Positions 43,651-53,500 of a stretch of 64,000 nucleotides of DNA are shown here, piece after piece (the stretch's first letter is position 1; each line of letters opens with the position of its first letter). The DNA comes from an uncultured Bacteroidales bacterium. GTDB lineage: Bacteria > Bacteroidota > Bacteroidia > Bacteroidales > P3. The notes under the pieces are model-generated. The model saw only the letters and a program-made list of their open reading frames with translations, did no database searches and was not told the origin of the DNA. The stretch covers positions 1-64,000 of the forward strand of contig CALUMK010000014.1 in NCBI GenBank assembly GCA_944321735.1. Reading direction: 5' to 3'. Made by a program: the position numbers and the translations under genes.

Positions 43651-44832
43651 ATGGAAGCGACGGATAATGCAATAGGAAATGCCAATGGTAACATTCGGGT
43701 GGAAAGCCCGGTACGAGTGATTATCAGTGGCGGAGGAACGGGAGGACATATCTTTCCGGCCATTGCCATTGCCAATGAAATAAAACGTCGGAAGTCCGAT
43801 GCGGAAATTCTTTTTGTGGGAGCGGAAAACAGGATGGAAATGGAAAAGGTTCCTGCTGCAGGATACAGGATTGTGGGTTTGAATGTGGTAGGGTTGAATC
43901 GCAAACAATGGTGGAAGAATTTCTCCTTGCCATTCAAACTGGCTTCGAGCTTGCGTCTTACCAGACGGATGATTAAGGATTTCGATCCGGATGTAGTGGT
44001 TGGTGTTGGCGGGTATGCCAGTGCGCCCACTTTGTATTCGGCGCAGAAGTTACATGTGCCTACGTTGTTGCAGGAGCAGAATTCCTTGCCGGGGGTTACG
44101 AACAAGATTCTTGCCAAGAAGGCCGATAGGATATGCGTGGGTTATGACGAAATGGATCGTTTCTTCCCAAGGGAAAAGATAATCTGGACAGGAAATCCTA
44201 TCCGGCAGGATATTTCGGACATCAATAGCAAGCGGGATGAGGCTTACTCTTTTTATAATTTGGATTCTTCTAAACCAGTGGTTCTGGTCATGGGGGGAAG
44301 TTTGGGGGCTTTGAGTATCAATGTGGGGATGCAGAATGCTTTGGACGACTTGCTGGCAAATGGTTTTCAGGTGATTTGGCAGACAGGCAAGTATTATTAT
44401 CAGAGAATGTTGCCCTCGGCAGAAGGCAAGGAGCATTTGGTGATGCTCGATTTTGTGCGTCGGGTGGATTTGGCATATGCGGCGGCGGATATCATTGTTT
44501 CACGGGCCGGGGCAATCACGATTTCTGAACTTTGCGTGGTTGGCAAGCCGGTTATTCTGGTTCCATCGCCCAATGTGGCTGAAGACCATCAGACAAAAAA
44601 CGCACAGGCTTTGAGTGCTAAGAATGCAGCCGTATTATTGACCGACGACAGGGTGTCCCAGGAACTTGGCAAGACTATTGTGGCTTTGTATCATGATACT
44701 CGCCGGAGAGAGCTTCTTTCGCAGAACATTTCCCGCATGGGGACGACGACTGCCGCGCGCGATATTGTGGATGAGGTATTGAAACTTGCCCAGATAGGCC
44801 GTAGGCAAAAGGAAAACCGCAAGAACAAGTAA
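43651..44832 (+). CDS. murG: UDP-GlcNAc:undecaprenyl-PP-MurNAc-pentapeptide transferase MurG
   Basis: A 393-residue GT-B glycosyltransferase making lipid II. Motifs: ISGGGTGGHIFPAIAIANE near the N terminus, VVGVGGYASAPTLYSAQ, LLQEQNSLPGVTNK, VMGGSLGALSIN, VSRAGAITISELCVVGKPVILVPSP. About 25 extra residues precede the first strand from the chosen ATG at 43651. The stop is immediately followed by the murC start. Confidence 0.94.
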   Translation: MEATDNAIGNANGNIRVESPVRVIISGGGTGGHIFPAIAIANEIKRRKSDAEILFVGAENRMEMEKVPAAGYRIVGLNVVGLNRKQWWKNFSLPFKLASSLRLTRRMIKDFDPDVVVGVGGYASAPTLYSAQKLHVPTLLQEQNSLPGVTNKILAKKADRICVGYDEMDRFFPREKIIWTGNPIRQDISDINSKRDEAYSFYNLDSSKPVVLVMGGSLGALSINVGMQNALDDLLANGFQVIWQTGKYYYQRMLPSAEGKEHLVMLDFVRRVDLAYAAADIIVSRAGAITISELCVVGKPVILVPSPNVAEDHQTKNAQALSAKNAAVLLTDDRVSQELGKTIVALYHDTRRRELLSQNISRMGTTTAARDIVDEVLKLAQIGRRQKENRKNK

Positions 44833-46269
44833 ATGATGAACGCAGGAGATTTCAAGCATCCGTACTTTTTGGGAATAGGCGGCATCGGAATGAGCGCCTT
44901 GGCTTGGTATTACCTGCGGAAAGGCTGTTTGGTGCACGGTTACGATAGGATCCCGTCTCCTTTGACGCGGCATCTGGAACAGGCAGGAGCGGAAATCCAT
45001 TATGACGAAGATCCGGAAAAACTTCCTGCTGATACGGATGTGGTTGTCTATACACCGGCTATTCCTCAAGATCATGCTGAGTGGCCGGAGATTCACCGCA
45101 GGGAAATCCCGGTTTTGAAACGGGCTGAGGTTTTGGGGATGATTTGCAGGGACTATACCACTTTGGCAGTGGCTGGCACGCATGGCAAGACAACGACTTC
45201 GTCGATGCTGGCTTATCTGTTGCGGCATAGTGTGGGGTGCAATGCCATCCTGGGGGGCGTTTCTCTTGATTTGGACGGAAACTACCATTACGATGCCTCC
45301 AGTTCGTTGATGGTGACGGAGGCAGATGAGTACGACCGTTCATTCTGGCAGTTGTATCCTTGGTTTTCTGCCGTGACCGCTTGGGATGCCGACCATTTGG
45401 ATGTTTATGGCAGCGTGGAAAACATGCGTGCTGCATATTGTCGGTTTATGCGTCAAAGTACGCATTTCATTGCTTGCGAAAGCATGAAGGCAGACCTTCG
45501 CGAACCTAAGGCGGATTATTTCTACGGGCAGGATTCTTGGGAAGAAAACTTGGAATCGGGCTTTGCAGTAGAGAGGGTTGAAGAAGGGAGGCAAGTCTCG
45601 GCTCGGGCTGTACATGTTAGGGTTCAAAACGGGGCTTATCATTTCGATTATGTCGGGCCTCGCGCTGCGATTTGCGGGCTGGAGCTGCATTGCCCCGGTC
45701 GGCACAATGTGCTCAATGCGGTAGCTGCCATCAGTTTGGCTTTGGAATCCGGTGTGGGGCCGGGTGATGTGAAGCGCTTGCTCCCGGGTTTCAAGGGGGT
45801 GGCGCGGCGTTTGGAACTTAAGGACAGGGCGGTAGGCCGTCTTTATTATTATGATGATTACGCTCATCATCCTGCCGAAATCAAGGCTTCGGTGGATGCT
45901 TTGAGGGAATTTTATCCCGAAGCCCGGCTTTGCATCGTGTTCCAACCGCATCTTTATACGCGTACCCGCGATTTGGCTGATGGATTTGCCAGGAGTTTGT
46001 CAGAAGCGGACGAACTCTTTCTGGTCGATATTTATCCGGCAAGGGAGCTCCCGTTGGACGGTGTGGATACGCATTTGATTGGCGATAAGATAGCGGGCAA
46101 GGAAGTGCATTATGGCAGCCGGGAAGATGCTTTGGCTTGGATTGAGAGGAGGATTTCCCGGATGAGGGAATGCGCTGGTTGCTTGGTTCTGGTAACCATG
46201 GGGGCCGGTGACATAGATCGGATTGTGGATCAGGTTGGAGCATTGGTGAAGAAGGAGGCTGGAGTATGA
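44833..46269 (+). CDS. murC: UDP-MurNAc:L-alanine ligase MurC
   Basis: A 478-residue Mur ligase that adds L-Ala to UDP-MurNAc. FLGIGGIGMSALAWYYL is the UDP-binding start, AGTHGKTTTSSMLAYLL the P-loop, EADEYDRSFWQLYP and YDDYAHHPAEIKASVDALRE conserved motifs. Start at 44833 directly abuts the murG stop (ATGATG; 44836 is equally possible). Its stop overlaps the ftsQ start by four bases. Confidence 0.95.
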   Translation: MMNAGDFKHPYFLGIGGIGMSALAWYYLRKGCLVHGYDRIPSPLTRHLEQAGAEIHYDEDPEKLPADTDVVVYTPAIPQDHAEWPEIHRREIPVLKRAEVLGMICRDYTTLAVAGTHGKTTTSSMLAYLLRHSVGCNAILGGVSLDLDGNYHYDASSSLMVTEADEYDRSFWQLYPWFSAVTAWDADHLDVYGSVENMRAAYCRFMRQSTHFIACESMKADLREPKADYFYGQDSWEENLESGFAVERVEEGRQVSARAVHVRVQNGAYHFDYVGPRAAICGLELHCPGRHNVLNAVAAISLALESGVGPGDVKRLLPGFKGVARRLELKDRAVGRLYYYDDYAHHPAEIKASVDALREFYPEARLCIVFQPHLYTRTRDLADGFARSLSEADELFLVDIYPARELPLDGVDTHLIGDKIAGKEVHYGSREDALAWIERRISRMRECAGCLVLVTMGAGDIDRIVDQVGALVKKEAGV

Positions 46270-47072
46270 AACGGAAGACCGTCTTGTGGCTGATTCTGAT
46301 GGCTTGTTTTTCGGCCTTTTTCATATTAATGCTGGCATATTCTTCTACTCGGCGCAGTGAACAGTATGTGGGTTATGTGGATATCCGCATTGAACGGGAT
46401 GGCGTACTGTATTTGCAAGAGCAGGATGTGCGTTCTTGGCTCAAACAACATGGCATTCGCTTGGAAAATAGATCTTTTGATGAATTTGACGTGTCGAATG
46501 TCGAACATGTTTTACGGCAGAATCCCTATGTGGCGTCTGTCCAGGTATATCCTGTGGGCGACACGGTTTTGAGTGTGGCTATGAAGCAACGGAATCCGGT
46601 ACTGAAAGTGTACAGTTCGGGACATGCCATGTTCCAGATTGATGAAAATGGCGTGGAAATGCCGGTGAATCCGAAATACACGGCGCGTTTGCGCGTTTTG
46701 ACCGGCAATTTGCCATATGCGCCGGATTACGGTTTTGACTTGAAACGATTGTCGGATACTTCGGAGCAAGTCATGTTGAGGACTGCTTTTGAACTCAATG
46801 AATATCTGTTGGCGGATCCTTTGTGGGATGCCATGTTTGAACAGATATATTTGACCAAAGACAATGAATTCGAGTTGATTCCGAAGGTTGGAGGGCAATT
46901 GGTCAGGTTGGGACGATTGAAAGGCTTGGCTGATTTGGAGGATAAGATGAGGAGGCTCAGGTTGTTCTATCAATATGGCATGGGGGACGATGGATGGGAG
47001 AAGTATTCGGTTTTGGATTTGCGGTATGAAGATCAGCTGGTAGCTACGCGGAGGCGGGGTTTTTCAAGATGA
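46266..47072 (+). CDS. ftsQ: FtsQ-like cell division protein
   Basis: A 268-residue bitopic membrane protein: short basic cytoplasmic start, one helix (VLWLILMACFSAFFILMLAY), a POTRA-like part (VRSWLKQHGIRLENRSFDEFDVSNVEHVLRQNPYVASVQVY) and a beta-rich FtsQ domain. It links early and late divisome proteins. The ATGA overlap with murC and the position before ftsA support the name. Confidence 0.88.
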   Translation: MKRKTVLWLILMACFSAFFILMLAYSSTRRSEQYVGYVDIRIERDGVLYLQEQDVRSWLKQHGIRLENRSFDEFDVSNVEHVLRQNPYVASVQVYPVGDTVLSVAMKQRNPVLKVYSSGHAMFQIDENGVEMPVNPKYTARLRVLTGNLPYAPDYGFDLKRLSDTSEQVMLRTAFELNEYLLADPLWDAMFEQIYLTKDNEFELIPKVGGQLVRLGRLKGLADLEDKMRRLRLFYQYGMGDDGWEKYSVLDLRYEDQLVATRRRGFSR

Positions 47073-47120
47073 TGCGAAGGCAGATGGAATAGTATAAAAA
47101 AACAGATAAAACAGAAGAAG

Positions 47121-48560
47121 ATGGAAGAAAATCAAGTAGCGTATGACGACAGCTTGGATGTGGTTGTCGGTTTGGATATCGGTACGACGAAAACGGTTGC
47201 CGTAGTAGGTGCCAGAGATAAGGCAAGTGGAAAGATTCGGATTTTGGGGTATGGCCGCACCGAATCTGTCGGCGTGCTCAGAGGCGCGGTCATGAATCTG
47301 GAAAAGTCGTCCATGGCGATTCGGATTGCGGTGCAAGAAGCCGAAGTGAATTCGAATGTGGAGATTAAGGAGGTTTATGTGGGCATTGCAGGCCAGCATA
47401 TTAAAAGTTATCGTTCCGATATAGGTTATGTGCGGGAGGATAGGGACAAAGTGTTCACACGGCAGGAGATAGAAGACTTGAAGCGGAAGATGAGTTGCTC
47501 GAACGTGCAGCCGGGGGACAAGATCATTCATGTGATTCCTCAATCGTTCGAGGTGGATGGCGTGCCGGATATCCTTGAGGACGATGTGGTGGGGATGGTA
47601 GGCGCGAATGTAAAGGTTTCTTTCAATATTGTTACCGCTAATGCGGCGGCCATGCGTAGTATTCAGCGTAGTGTGGAAATGGCTGGTTTGGAAGTGAAAG
47701 GTTTTATTTTGGAACCTTTGGTTTCGGCCGAAGCGGTATTGAATGAGAATGACAAGGTGGCAGGCGTCGTTTTGGTGGATATAGGCGGTGGGACAACCGA
47801 TGTGGCCATTTTCAAAAACAGCATTCTTTGCCATACTGCTGTGATTCCTTTGGCCGGGTCGGTCATAACATCGGATATCAAGGAAGGTTGCAATATTTTG
47901 CCCAAGCAAGCGGAATCCTTGAAAGTCAAGTTCGGTTCGGCCTTGCCAAGCGCGAACAGCGATGAGCAAATAGTGTCGATTCCGGCTTTGACAGGGCGTC
48001 CGGCCAAGGAAATATCGCTCAAGCAGCTTGCTGAAATCATCGGGGCTCGTGTCCGGGAGATTTTTGAAAGCGTGGCATGTGAAATCAATAATTGCGAATG
48101 CGATTTGAGCCGTTTCATTGGCGGGGTCGTGCTGACCGGCGGTGGATCCAAACTGCGGCATATAGACAAAGTCTGTGAATATCTTACCCAGTTGGATACT
48201 CGTCTTGGCAAGCCTCGGGAACATATTACGGCAGATTCGCCTAAGGAATTGGAGGATCCGATTTTCGCCACGGCTATTGGGCTTGTAATCTATGGAATCC
48301 GCTGCGAGGAAGAAAACAAGTCTTTCCATGTGGAAGTGGAGCATCTGCACAATGAAGACCGGGTATCGGCTTCAGAAGAAATGGTTATGGAAACAGCCTC
48401 TGCATCTGCTGTCATGGCCGAAGTTCCTGTTCGGGATGAAGATGTTGAAGAAGTTGAAGAAGAAAGCCGGATGGGAAAATTCTCGAAAGGATTTACCGAT
48501 AAGGTGCGTCGCTTTTTGGTGGGCTTGTTTTCGGATGATGACGATGAGATAAGGGCATAG
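47121..48560 (+). CDS. ftsA: Cell division protein FtsA
   Basis: A 479-residue actin-like ATPase that tethers FtsZ to the membrane. Motifs: VVVGLDIGTTKTVAVVG, the 1C subdomain insertion after GAVMNLEKS, VLVDIGGGTTDVAIF and GGVVLTGGGSKLRHID. A long acidic linker (VEVEHLHNEDRVSASEEMV..EDVEEVEEES) leads to a C-terminal amphipathic helix (GKFSKGFTDKVRRFLVGLFSDD) that should bind the membrane. Confidence 0.95.
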   Translation: MEENQVAYDDSLDVVVGLDIGTTKTVAVVGARDKASGKIRILGYGRTESVGVLRGAVMNLEKSSMAIRIAVQEAEVNSNVEIKEVYVGIAGQHIKSYRSDIGYVREDRDKVFTRQEIEDLKRKMSCSNVQPGDKIIHVIPQSFEVDGVPDILEDDVVGMVGANVKVSFNIVTANAAAMRSIQRSVEMAGLEVKGFILEPLVSAEAVLNENDKVAGVVLVDIGGGTTDVAIFKNSILCHTAVIPLAGSVITSDIKEGCNILPKQAESLKVKFGSALPSANSDEQIVSIPALTGRPAKEISLKQLAEIIGARVREIFESVACEINNCECDLSRFIGGVVLTGGGSKLRHIDKVCEYLTQLDTRLGKPREHITADSPKELEDPIFATAIGLVIYGIRCEEENKSFHVEVEHLHNEDRVSASEEMVMETASASAVMAEVPVRDEDVEEVEEESRMGKFSKGFTDKVRRFLVGLFSDDDDEIRA

Positions 48561-48626
48561 GTGTTTTTAACAGGTAGCCGTTTACAAATGCCGTGCGGAT
48601 GCCTGTCAAATGCTGTTGCGGGATTG

Positions 48627-48634
48627 TAATTTTG
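48627..48634 (+). promoter_or_regulatory. Predicted internal promoter in front of ftsZ
   Basis: TAATTTTG matches the -7 consensus, 60 bases upstream of the ftsZ start in the 133-bp gap after ftsA. It would allow separate expression of ftsZ. No clear -33 element. Confidence 0.5.
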
Positions 48635-48693
48635 TAAATTAACGGTAGGGATTGCTTCTGGAACGTCCAGAAGCGGTCTCTTCCATAATAAAT

Positions 48694-50493
48694 ATGACGA
48701 TTATGGACGAACTGAAAAACCAAGGAGGGGATATCCTCAATTTCGTATTGCCCAAGAATCAGTCCTCTTACATCAAGGTGATTGGTGTGGGCGGTGGTGG
48801 AAGCAATGCGGTGAACCATATGTTCCGGGCTGGGATCAAAGGGGTGGATTTTGTGGTCTGCAATACGGATGCCCAGGCTTTGGAAAGCAGTCCGGTTCCG
48901 GTCAAGATACAGTTAGGGAAAGGCTTGGGGGCTGGAAACGTGCCTCAAGTGGCTCGGGATGCGGCTGTTGAGAAGCATGATGAGATAAAGGATGCCATCA
49001 AGGATGCGAAGATGTTGTTCGTGACAGCCGGGATGGGGGGCGGTACCGGTACTGGAGCTGCTCCGGTAGTGGCTTCTATTGCCAAGGAAATCGATTTGGT
49101 CGGAGATGAAGTGACCAAGATTCTGACAGTGGCCATCGTGACTACGCCCTTTTCGTTCGAAGGTCGCAAGCGCCAGGAACAAGCCAAGGCAGGTATTGCG
49201 GAATTGCGTAAGAATGTGGATGCCATTTTGGTTATCAATAATGACAAGCTTAAGGAATTTCGCAAGATGACTTTGATGGAAGCCTTTGCGATGGCGGATG
49301 ATGTGTTGACAACGGCCGCGAAAGGTATTTCGGAAATCATCACGGTAAAATCATACGTGCAGATAGACTTCAAGGATGTCAATACGGTGATGCATGATAG
49401 CGGGGTCGCTTTGATGGGATTCGGTTCGGCCGAAGGGGAAAATCGTGCGGAAACGGCTGCTTTGATGGCCATGGAGTCTCCATTGCTGAACGACAATAGC
49501 ATTGAGGGAGCCAAGAATATGCTGTTGTATTTTGGCTATGGACCCGAATCGCCATTGATTATGGATGAAATTGAGGCGATTACCTCGGCTATTTTGGATC
49601 GAGCCGGGAAAGGGGTCGATTTGATTTGGGGAGCCGGAGAAGATGAAACCTTGGGCAAGAGCTTGAATATAACGTTGATTGCAACAGGCTTTAACGAAAA
49701 GAGGGCTTTGGGTGAAAGGGACGTGACGGTTTATTCGTTGGAGTCCGATAAGAAAAATGAGGCTCAAGAGCCGGCTCAAGAATCGAAAGGCAGTGGGGAA
49801 AAGCCGTTGGCTCAGGAAGCTGCTGCGGCTCCCGTACAGCCTCGGGTTATTGCCGTCTTGGATGAAGAAGGCGAATTATGCAAGCGGCAGGAGTCTCAGG
49901 CAGATGGGATCTTGTCGGATTCGCAGCCTGAAAGGATTTCAGGACAAGAGAAAAGCGAAAGCCAAGCGGTGGCTTCCGCAACGGGAGAAAAGATAGATGT
50001 GGAAACGCAAGTCGATGCATGGTTTTCGGATTTGAGCTCGATTCTCGGCGATGTGAAACCTGAAGCCATGCCAGTGCAAGAGGATTCCGGCAATTTTGGT
50101 GAGCCGGTGGCGGTGAGGAAGGATGCTTCTTCAAATTCTGTTCCTGCGTTCAAGATAACGGTCGGCTCCACTCAGGCATCGGTAAAGCCTGTGGTGACGG
50201 TTACAGAAGAGGTTGCGCCTGCCGGAAAAGAGAAATCTTCTTTCGGCCAGATGATTAAACAGCGTTTTGAAAACAATCATGCGCGTTTGGAACGGATGCG
50301 TGAGATTTCGGCTCGTATCAAGACGCCTGAAGAGTTGAATCGGATTGAACGGGAGCCGGCTTTCAGACGTCAAGGGATATATATGGAATTTACTAATACG
50401 GCCTCGGTTTCTGAAGCCAGCAAGCATGTCATAGGTAAAGACGGGCAGGTGATAGTGAACGAACCTCCTTTTTTGGCTGACAAGGCGGATTAG
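48694..50493 (+). CDS. ftsZ: Cell division GTPase FtsZ with extended C-terminal tail
   Basis: A 599-residue tubulin-like GTPase that forms the Z-ring. The GTPase core has VIGVGGGGSNAVNHM, the tubulin signature GMGGGTGTGAAPVVA, NNDKLKEFR and the T7 loop. The core ends near DVTVYSLES (about 350). The remaining 250 residues are a low-complexity Glu/Gln/Ser/Ala linker, then a conserved-looking end (RIKTPEELNRIEREPAFRRQGIYM .. NEPPFLADKAD). The tail is much longer than in E. coli (383 residues total) and longer than I expect for Bacteroides. ATG at 48694 or 48703. It is the last gene of the cluster. Confidence 0.95.
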   Translation: MTIMDELKNQGGDILNFVLPKNQSSYIKVIGVGGGGSNAVNHMFRAGIKGVDFVVCNTDAQALESSPVPVKIQLGKGLGAGNVPQVARDAAVEKHDEIKDAIKDAKMLFVTAGMGGGTGTGAAPVVASIAKEIDLVGDEVTKILTVAIVTTPFSFEGRKRQEQAKAGIAELRKNVDAILVINNDKLKEFRKMTLMEAFAMADDVLTTAAKGISEIITVKSYVQIDFKDVNTVMHDSGVALMGFGSAEGENRAETAALMAMESPLLNDNSIEGAKNMLLYFGYGPESPLIMDEIEAITSAILDRAGKGVDLIWGAGEDETLGKSLNITLIATGFNEKRALGERDVTVYSLESDKKNEAQEPAQESKGSGEKPLAQEAAAAPVQPRVIAVLDEEGELCKRQESQADGILSDSQPERISGQEKSESQAVASATGEKIDVETQVDAWFSDLSSILGDVKPEAMPVQEDSGNFGEPVAVRKDASSNSVPAFKITVGSTQASVKPVVTVTEEVAPAGKEKSSFGQMIKQRFENNHARLERMREISARIKTPEELNRIEREPAFRRQGIYMEFTNTASVSEASKHVIGKDGQVIVNEPPFLADKAD

Positions 50494-50508
50494 GATAAGA
50501 AATACTGG

Positions 50509-50556
50509 ACATAGAAAAAGCCGGTCTCATCATGATGAGACCGGCTTTTTCTATGT
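50509..50556. terminator. Bidirectional rho-independent terminator after ftsZ
   Basis: A nearly perfect hairpin: AAAAAGCCGGTCTCAT pairs with ATGAGACCGGCTTTTT and the flanking ACATAG/CTATGT extend it. A-tract and T-tract on the two sides allow termination from both directions, fitting its place between convergent ftsZ and the MBG protein gene. Confidence 0.93.
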
Positions 50557-50577
50557 GCGCCTTGTGTCGGGAATCCG

Positions 50578-53500
50578 CTACTTTTTGATGAAGCGGATGA
50601 CATGGGTTTTGTCTCCTTCCCGTAAGCGGATAAAGTATAATCCGGATTTGTAAGACTCCAGCAAGACCGTAGTATTTGCTCCTTGGCTTTGCAACCTTTG
50701 CATGGTTCGGCCATTGGCGTCCAGGATAACGATTTCGGCAGATGCCGGAACTCCGTTGATATGGATTTCATTCTGGGCGGGATTCGGATAGCAATGGACG
50801 TTGGCAAACATGTTCGGCTCTATATCGGTAGTGTCCGGAGGAAGGATAGGGATGGTGTCGATATGCGTGATTTCTACTTCTTTGCTGATAGGAGTAGCTG
50901 CAAGGTAGTTTTCATCGCCTTCCTGCGATGCAGTAAGGGTTACCCTTCCTATGTCAGTCCGGCATTCCAGATAGAATACGCCTGCTTCTTGAATGATATC
51001 GGCGGCCTGGGGGTCGCTGCTTGTGTAGCTAACCGGCAGGCCGGACGTGGCTTGAGCCGTCAAGGCTATACGTTCGCCTTCCGTGAGTATGGGGAATGTT
51101 TGATCCCATACGATGCTTTGTTGCGCTTGGTTTACGGTCAGGCTGCCAGCTGCATAAGAAAACTCGTAGTTGTCGGCTTCTCCTCCGGATACGGTGATGG
51201 GGTAGCTGCCAGCAAGCGGGGTTTGTCCGGCGGGGCAGGAAACTGTTGGCTGGACCTTCAGCGCGGAACTGTCTTCCCCATAGGCAAAACCTGAATACAG
51301 TATTTGCAGATCCGGCACGGGTTCACCATATTGGATGGTGTAAGATTTGGCTGTGGCAAGCAGGGTTGCCTTGCTTACGTTCAGCGATGCTCCGGTGTGG
51401 GAAAATTCGTAATTCTGGGCTGAGCCGCCGGATACGCTGATTGGATACTGGCCTGCACCGGGGCGTTCTCCGGCAGTGGATTGGATGGAGGGCTTTTCGC
51501 TTAGGCACGATTCGTCGTCTCCGTTGACAAAGCCTTCAAACTTATAGGTTAGGTCGAACGGGTTGCCATAAATCACATTCACATCCTGCGCTATGACTTG
51601 CAGAGGCGCTTTCTCGATTGTCAAGGTTCCTGCAAGGTATTCCAGTTCATAGTTTTGGGATTCTGTTGCCGTCAGGCTGATGTCGTAGATTCCGGTTGCC
51701 GATTCGGTTGTGGCCGTTGTCACAACCGTGGCCTCGGCAATTTCGCCGGGGTTTTGGTCGTCATTGGCAAGTCCACTGTAAACCACGGTACTGAGTACAT
51801 CCTTGGCTGTTGGATTGGCGGCCCCATAGATTCGGTTCAGCGTGCCGACTTTGCCTGTGATGGCCTTTTTAAGTACGATGAAGTCGGCCGGTATATATTG
51901 GAATCGGTAATTGTCGGCTTCGCCTCCTTCTACGGAAACTTGATAGGTTCCGGCATCGGCTTTGGCGGATGCGTTGCTGCTGGCAACCGGCAGTTTTGTC
52001 AAGACGCTTTCGTCTTCATTGTAAACAAATCCGTCGAGTTTGTATTGGAAATCCGGAAGACTTTCTCCGTAAACGATGGTATCGGCTTGGGCTGTGGCTG
52101 TCAAAAGGGCTTGGTTCACCGTCAAGATGCCATTTTCATGGGTGATTTCATAATTGGCGGCTGTGGCTCCGGAAACCTCGATGGTGTGTTCGTCTGCAAC
52201 AGGATTGACTCCACCGTTGTAAGCGAGTTTGGCAGGTGTGATGAGAACGCTTTGGTCTTCATCGTACACAAAGCCATCGTAGAGTATTTCCATTGGATCC
52301 GGTGCCGGTTCTCCATAGGTGATGGTATAGGATTGAGCTGTAATTGTCAGTGGCTCTTTTTCAACGGTCAATGTGTCATTTACATAAGAAATGGAATAGT
52401 TCTGGGCATCCGCGTTTCCAGGGGTGAGCACATACTTGCCGGGAATAGGTCTGTCGCCTCCTGTATATTCTACTTCGGCTTGGGGTTGCAGGACGGATTG
52501 ATTTTCGTTGTTCTTGAATCCGATATAACGGCAATCGAATTCGGGCAGTTCATCCCCGTATTTTATGGTGTATGGCTTGGCCTGGATTGTCAATGGGGCT
52601 TTGGTGATGGTCAGTGTCCCTGGTATGTAGAAGAGGAGGTAGTTTTGAGTTTTGCCGTCTTCTGTCAAACTGATACTGAGGGAACTTACCGATGTGGTCG
52701 AGATCGCATCGGTGACAACGGCGGATGGAAACTTGGTAAAGCCGGGGTCGTTTTCATTGTTGACAAAACCACTGTATGTCAGGCTTTCAAGCACCTCTTC
52801 AGGGCTGGGATTCGGGTCGCCGTATTCGCGAGTGAAATTTCCAACATAGGCGGTAAGCACCTTCGGGGTGATGGTGTAGGAAAAAGAGGGCATGGAGCAT
52901 TCCATTGTGTCATGAAATCCGGTATTGTTGGATATCACAATGTTCACCTTGTGGACTTGGTACGTACCGGCATTCGGATTCCAGCCTTTCGTGTCGAGGC
53001 TCAGGTGGTAAGTGCTCGATGTGTTGCCTTGGATTTCCATCGTGGGAACTTGTCCGGTATATTCAAAAACAGGACGGGATATGCTTAAGGTGGCTTTTTT
53101 TGCGAAGTCCCATGCCTCAGGCTGGGTTGCTTGTATGAAGCTGTACAAGGTGGGATTGGCCCCTATATTGAGGAAGGCGGAGTTGTCTGCTTGCGGGTAT
53201 TCGGCAGACCAAAGGAATATTTCGTTCAGTGCCTGGCATCCGTTAAAAGCTGCTTCATCGATGCTTTCAAGGGTGTAGGGCAGGGATATCATGGAAAGGT
53301 TCAGGCAACTGAGAAAGGCGGATTTCCTGATGAATTTCAAACTGTCAGGCATGTTGATTGATCGCAGTCTCGTACATCCCGAAAAGGCTGATGCGGGTAT
53401 TTCTTCCAAGCCGCTGGGCAGATTGATGGACGGCAGCGAGGAGCAGTTCCTGAACGTATATTCTCCCAAGGTGGCCAGTTGGCTGTTTGCTTTGAATGTG

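Noticed and set aside
51598-53088. A 496-codon open frame antisense to the MBG protein
   Set aside because: It reflects the repeated modules on the other strand; periodic Gly/Cys/Phe pattern only.
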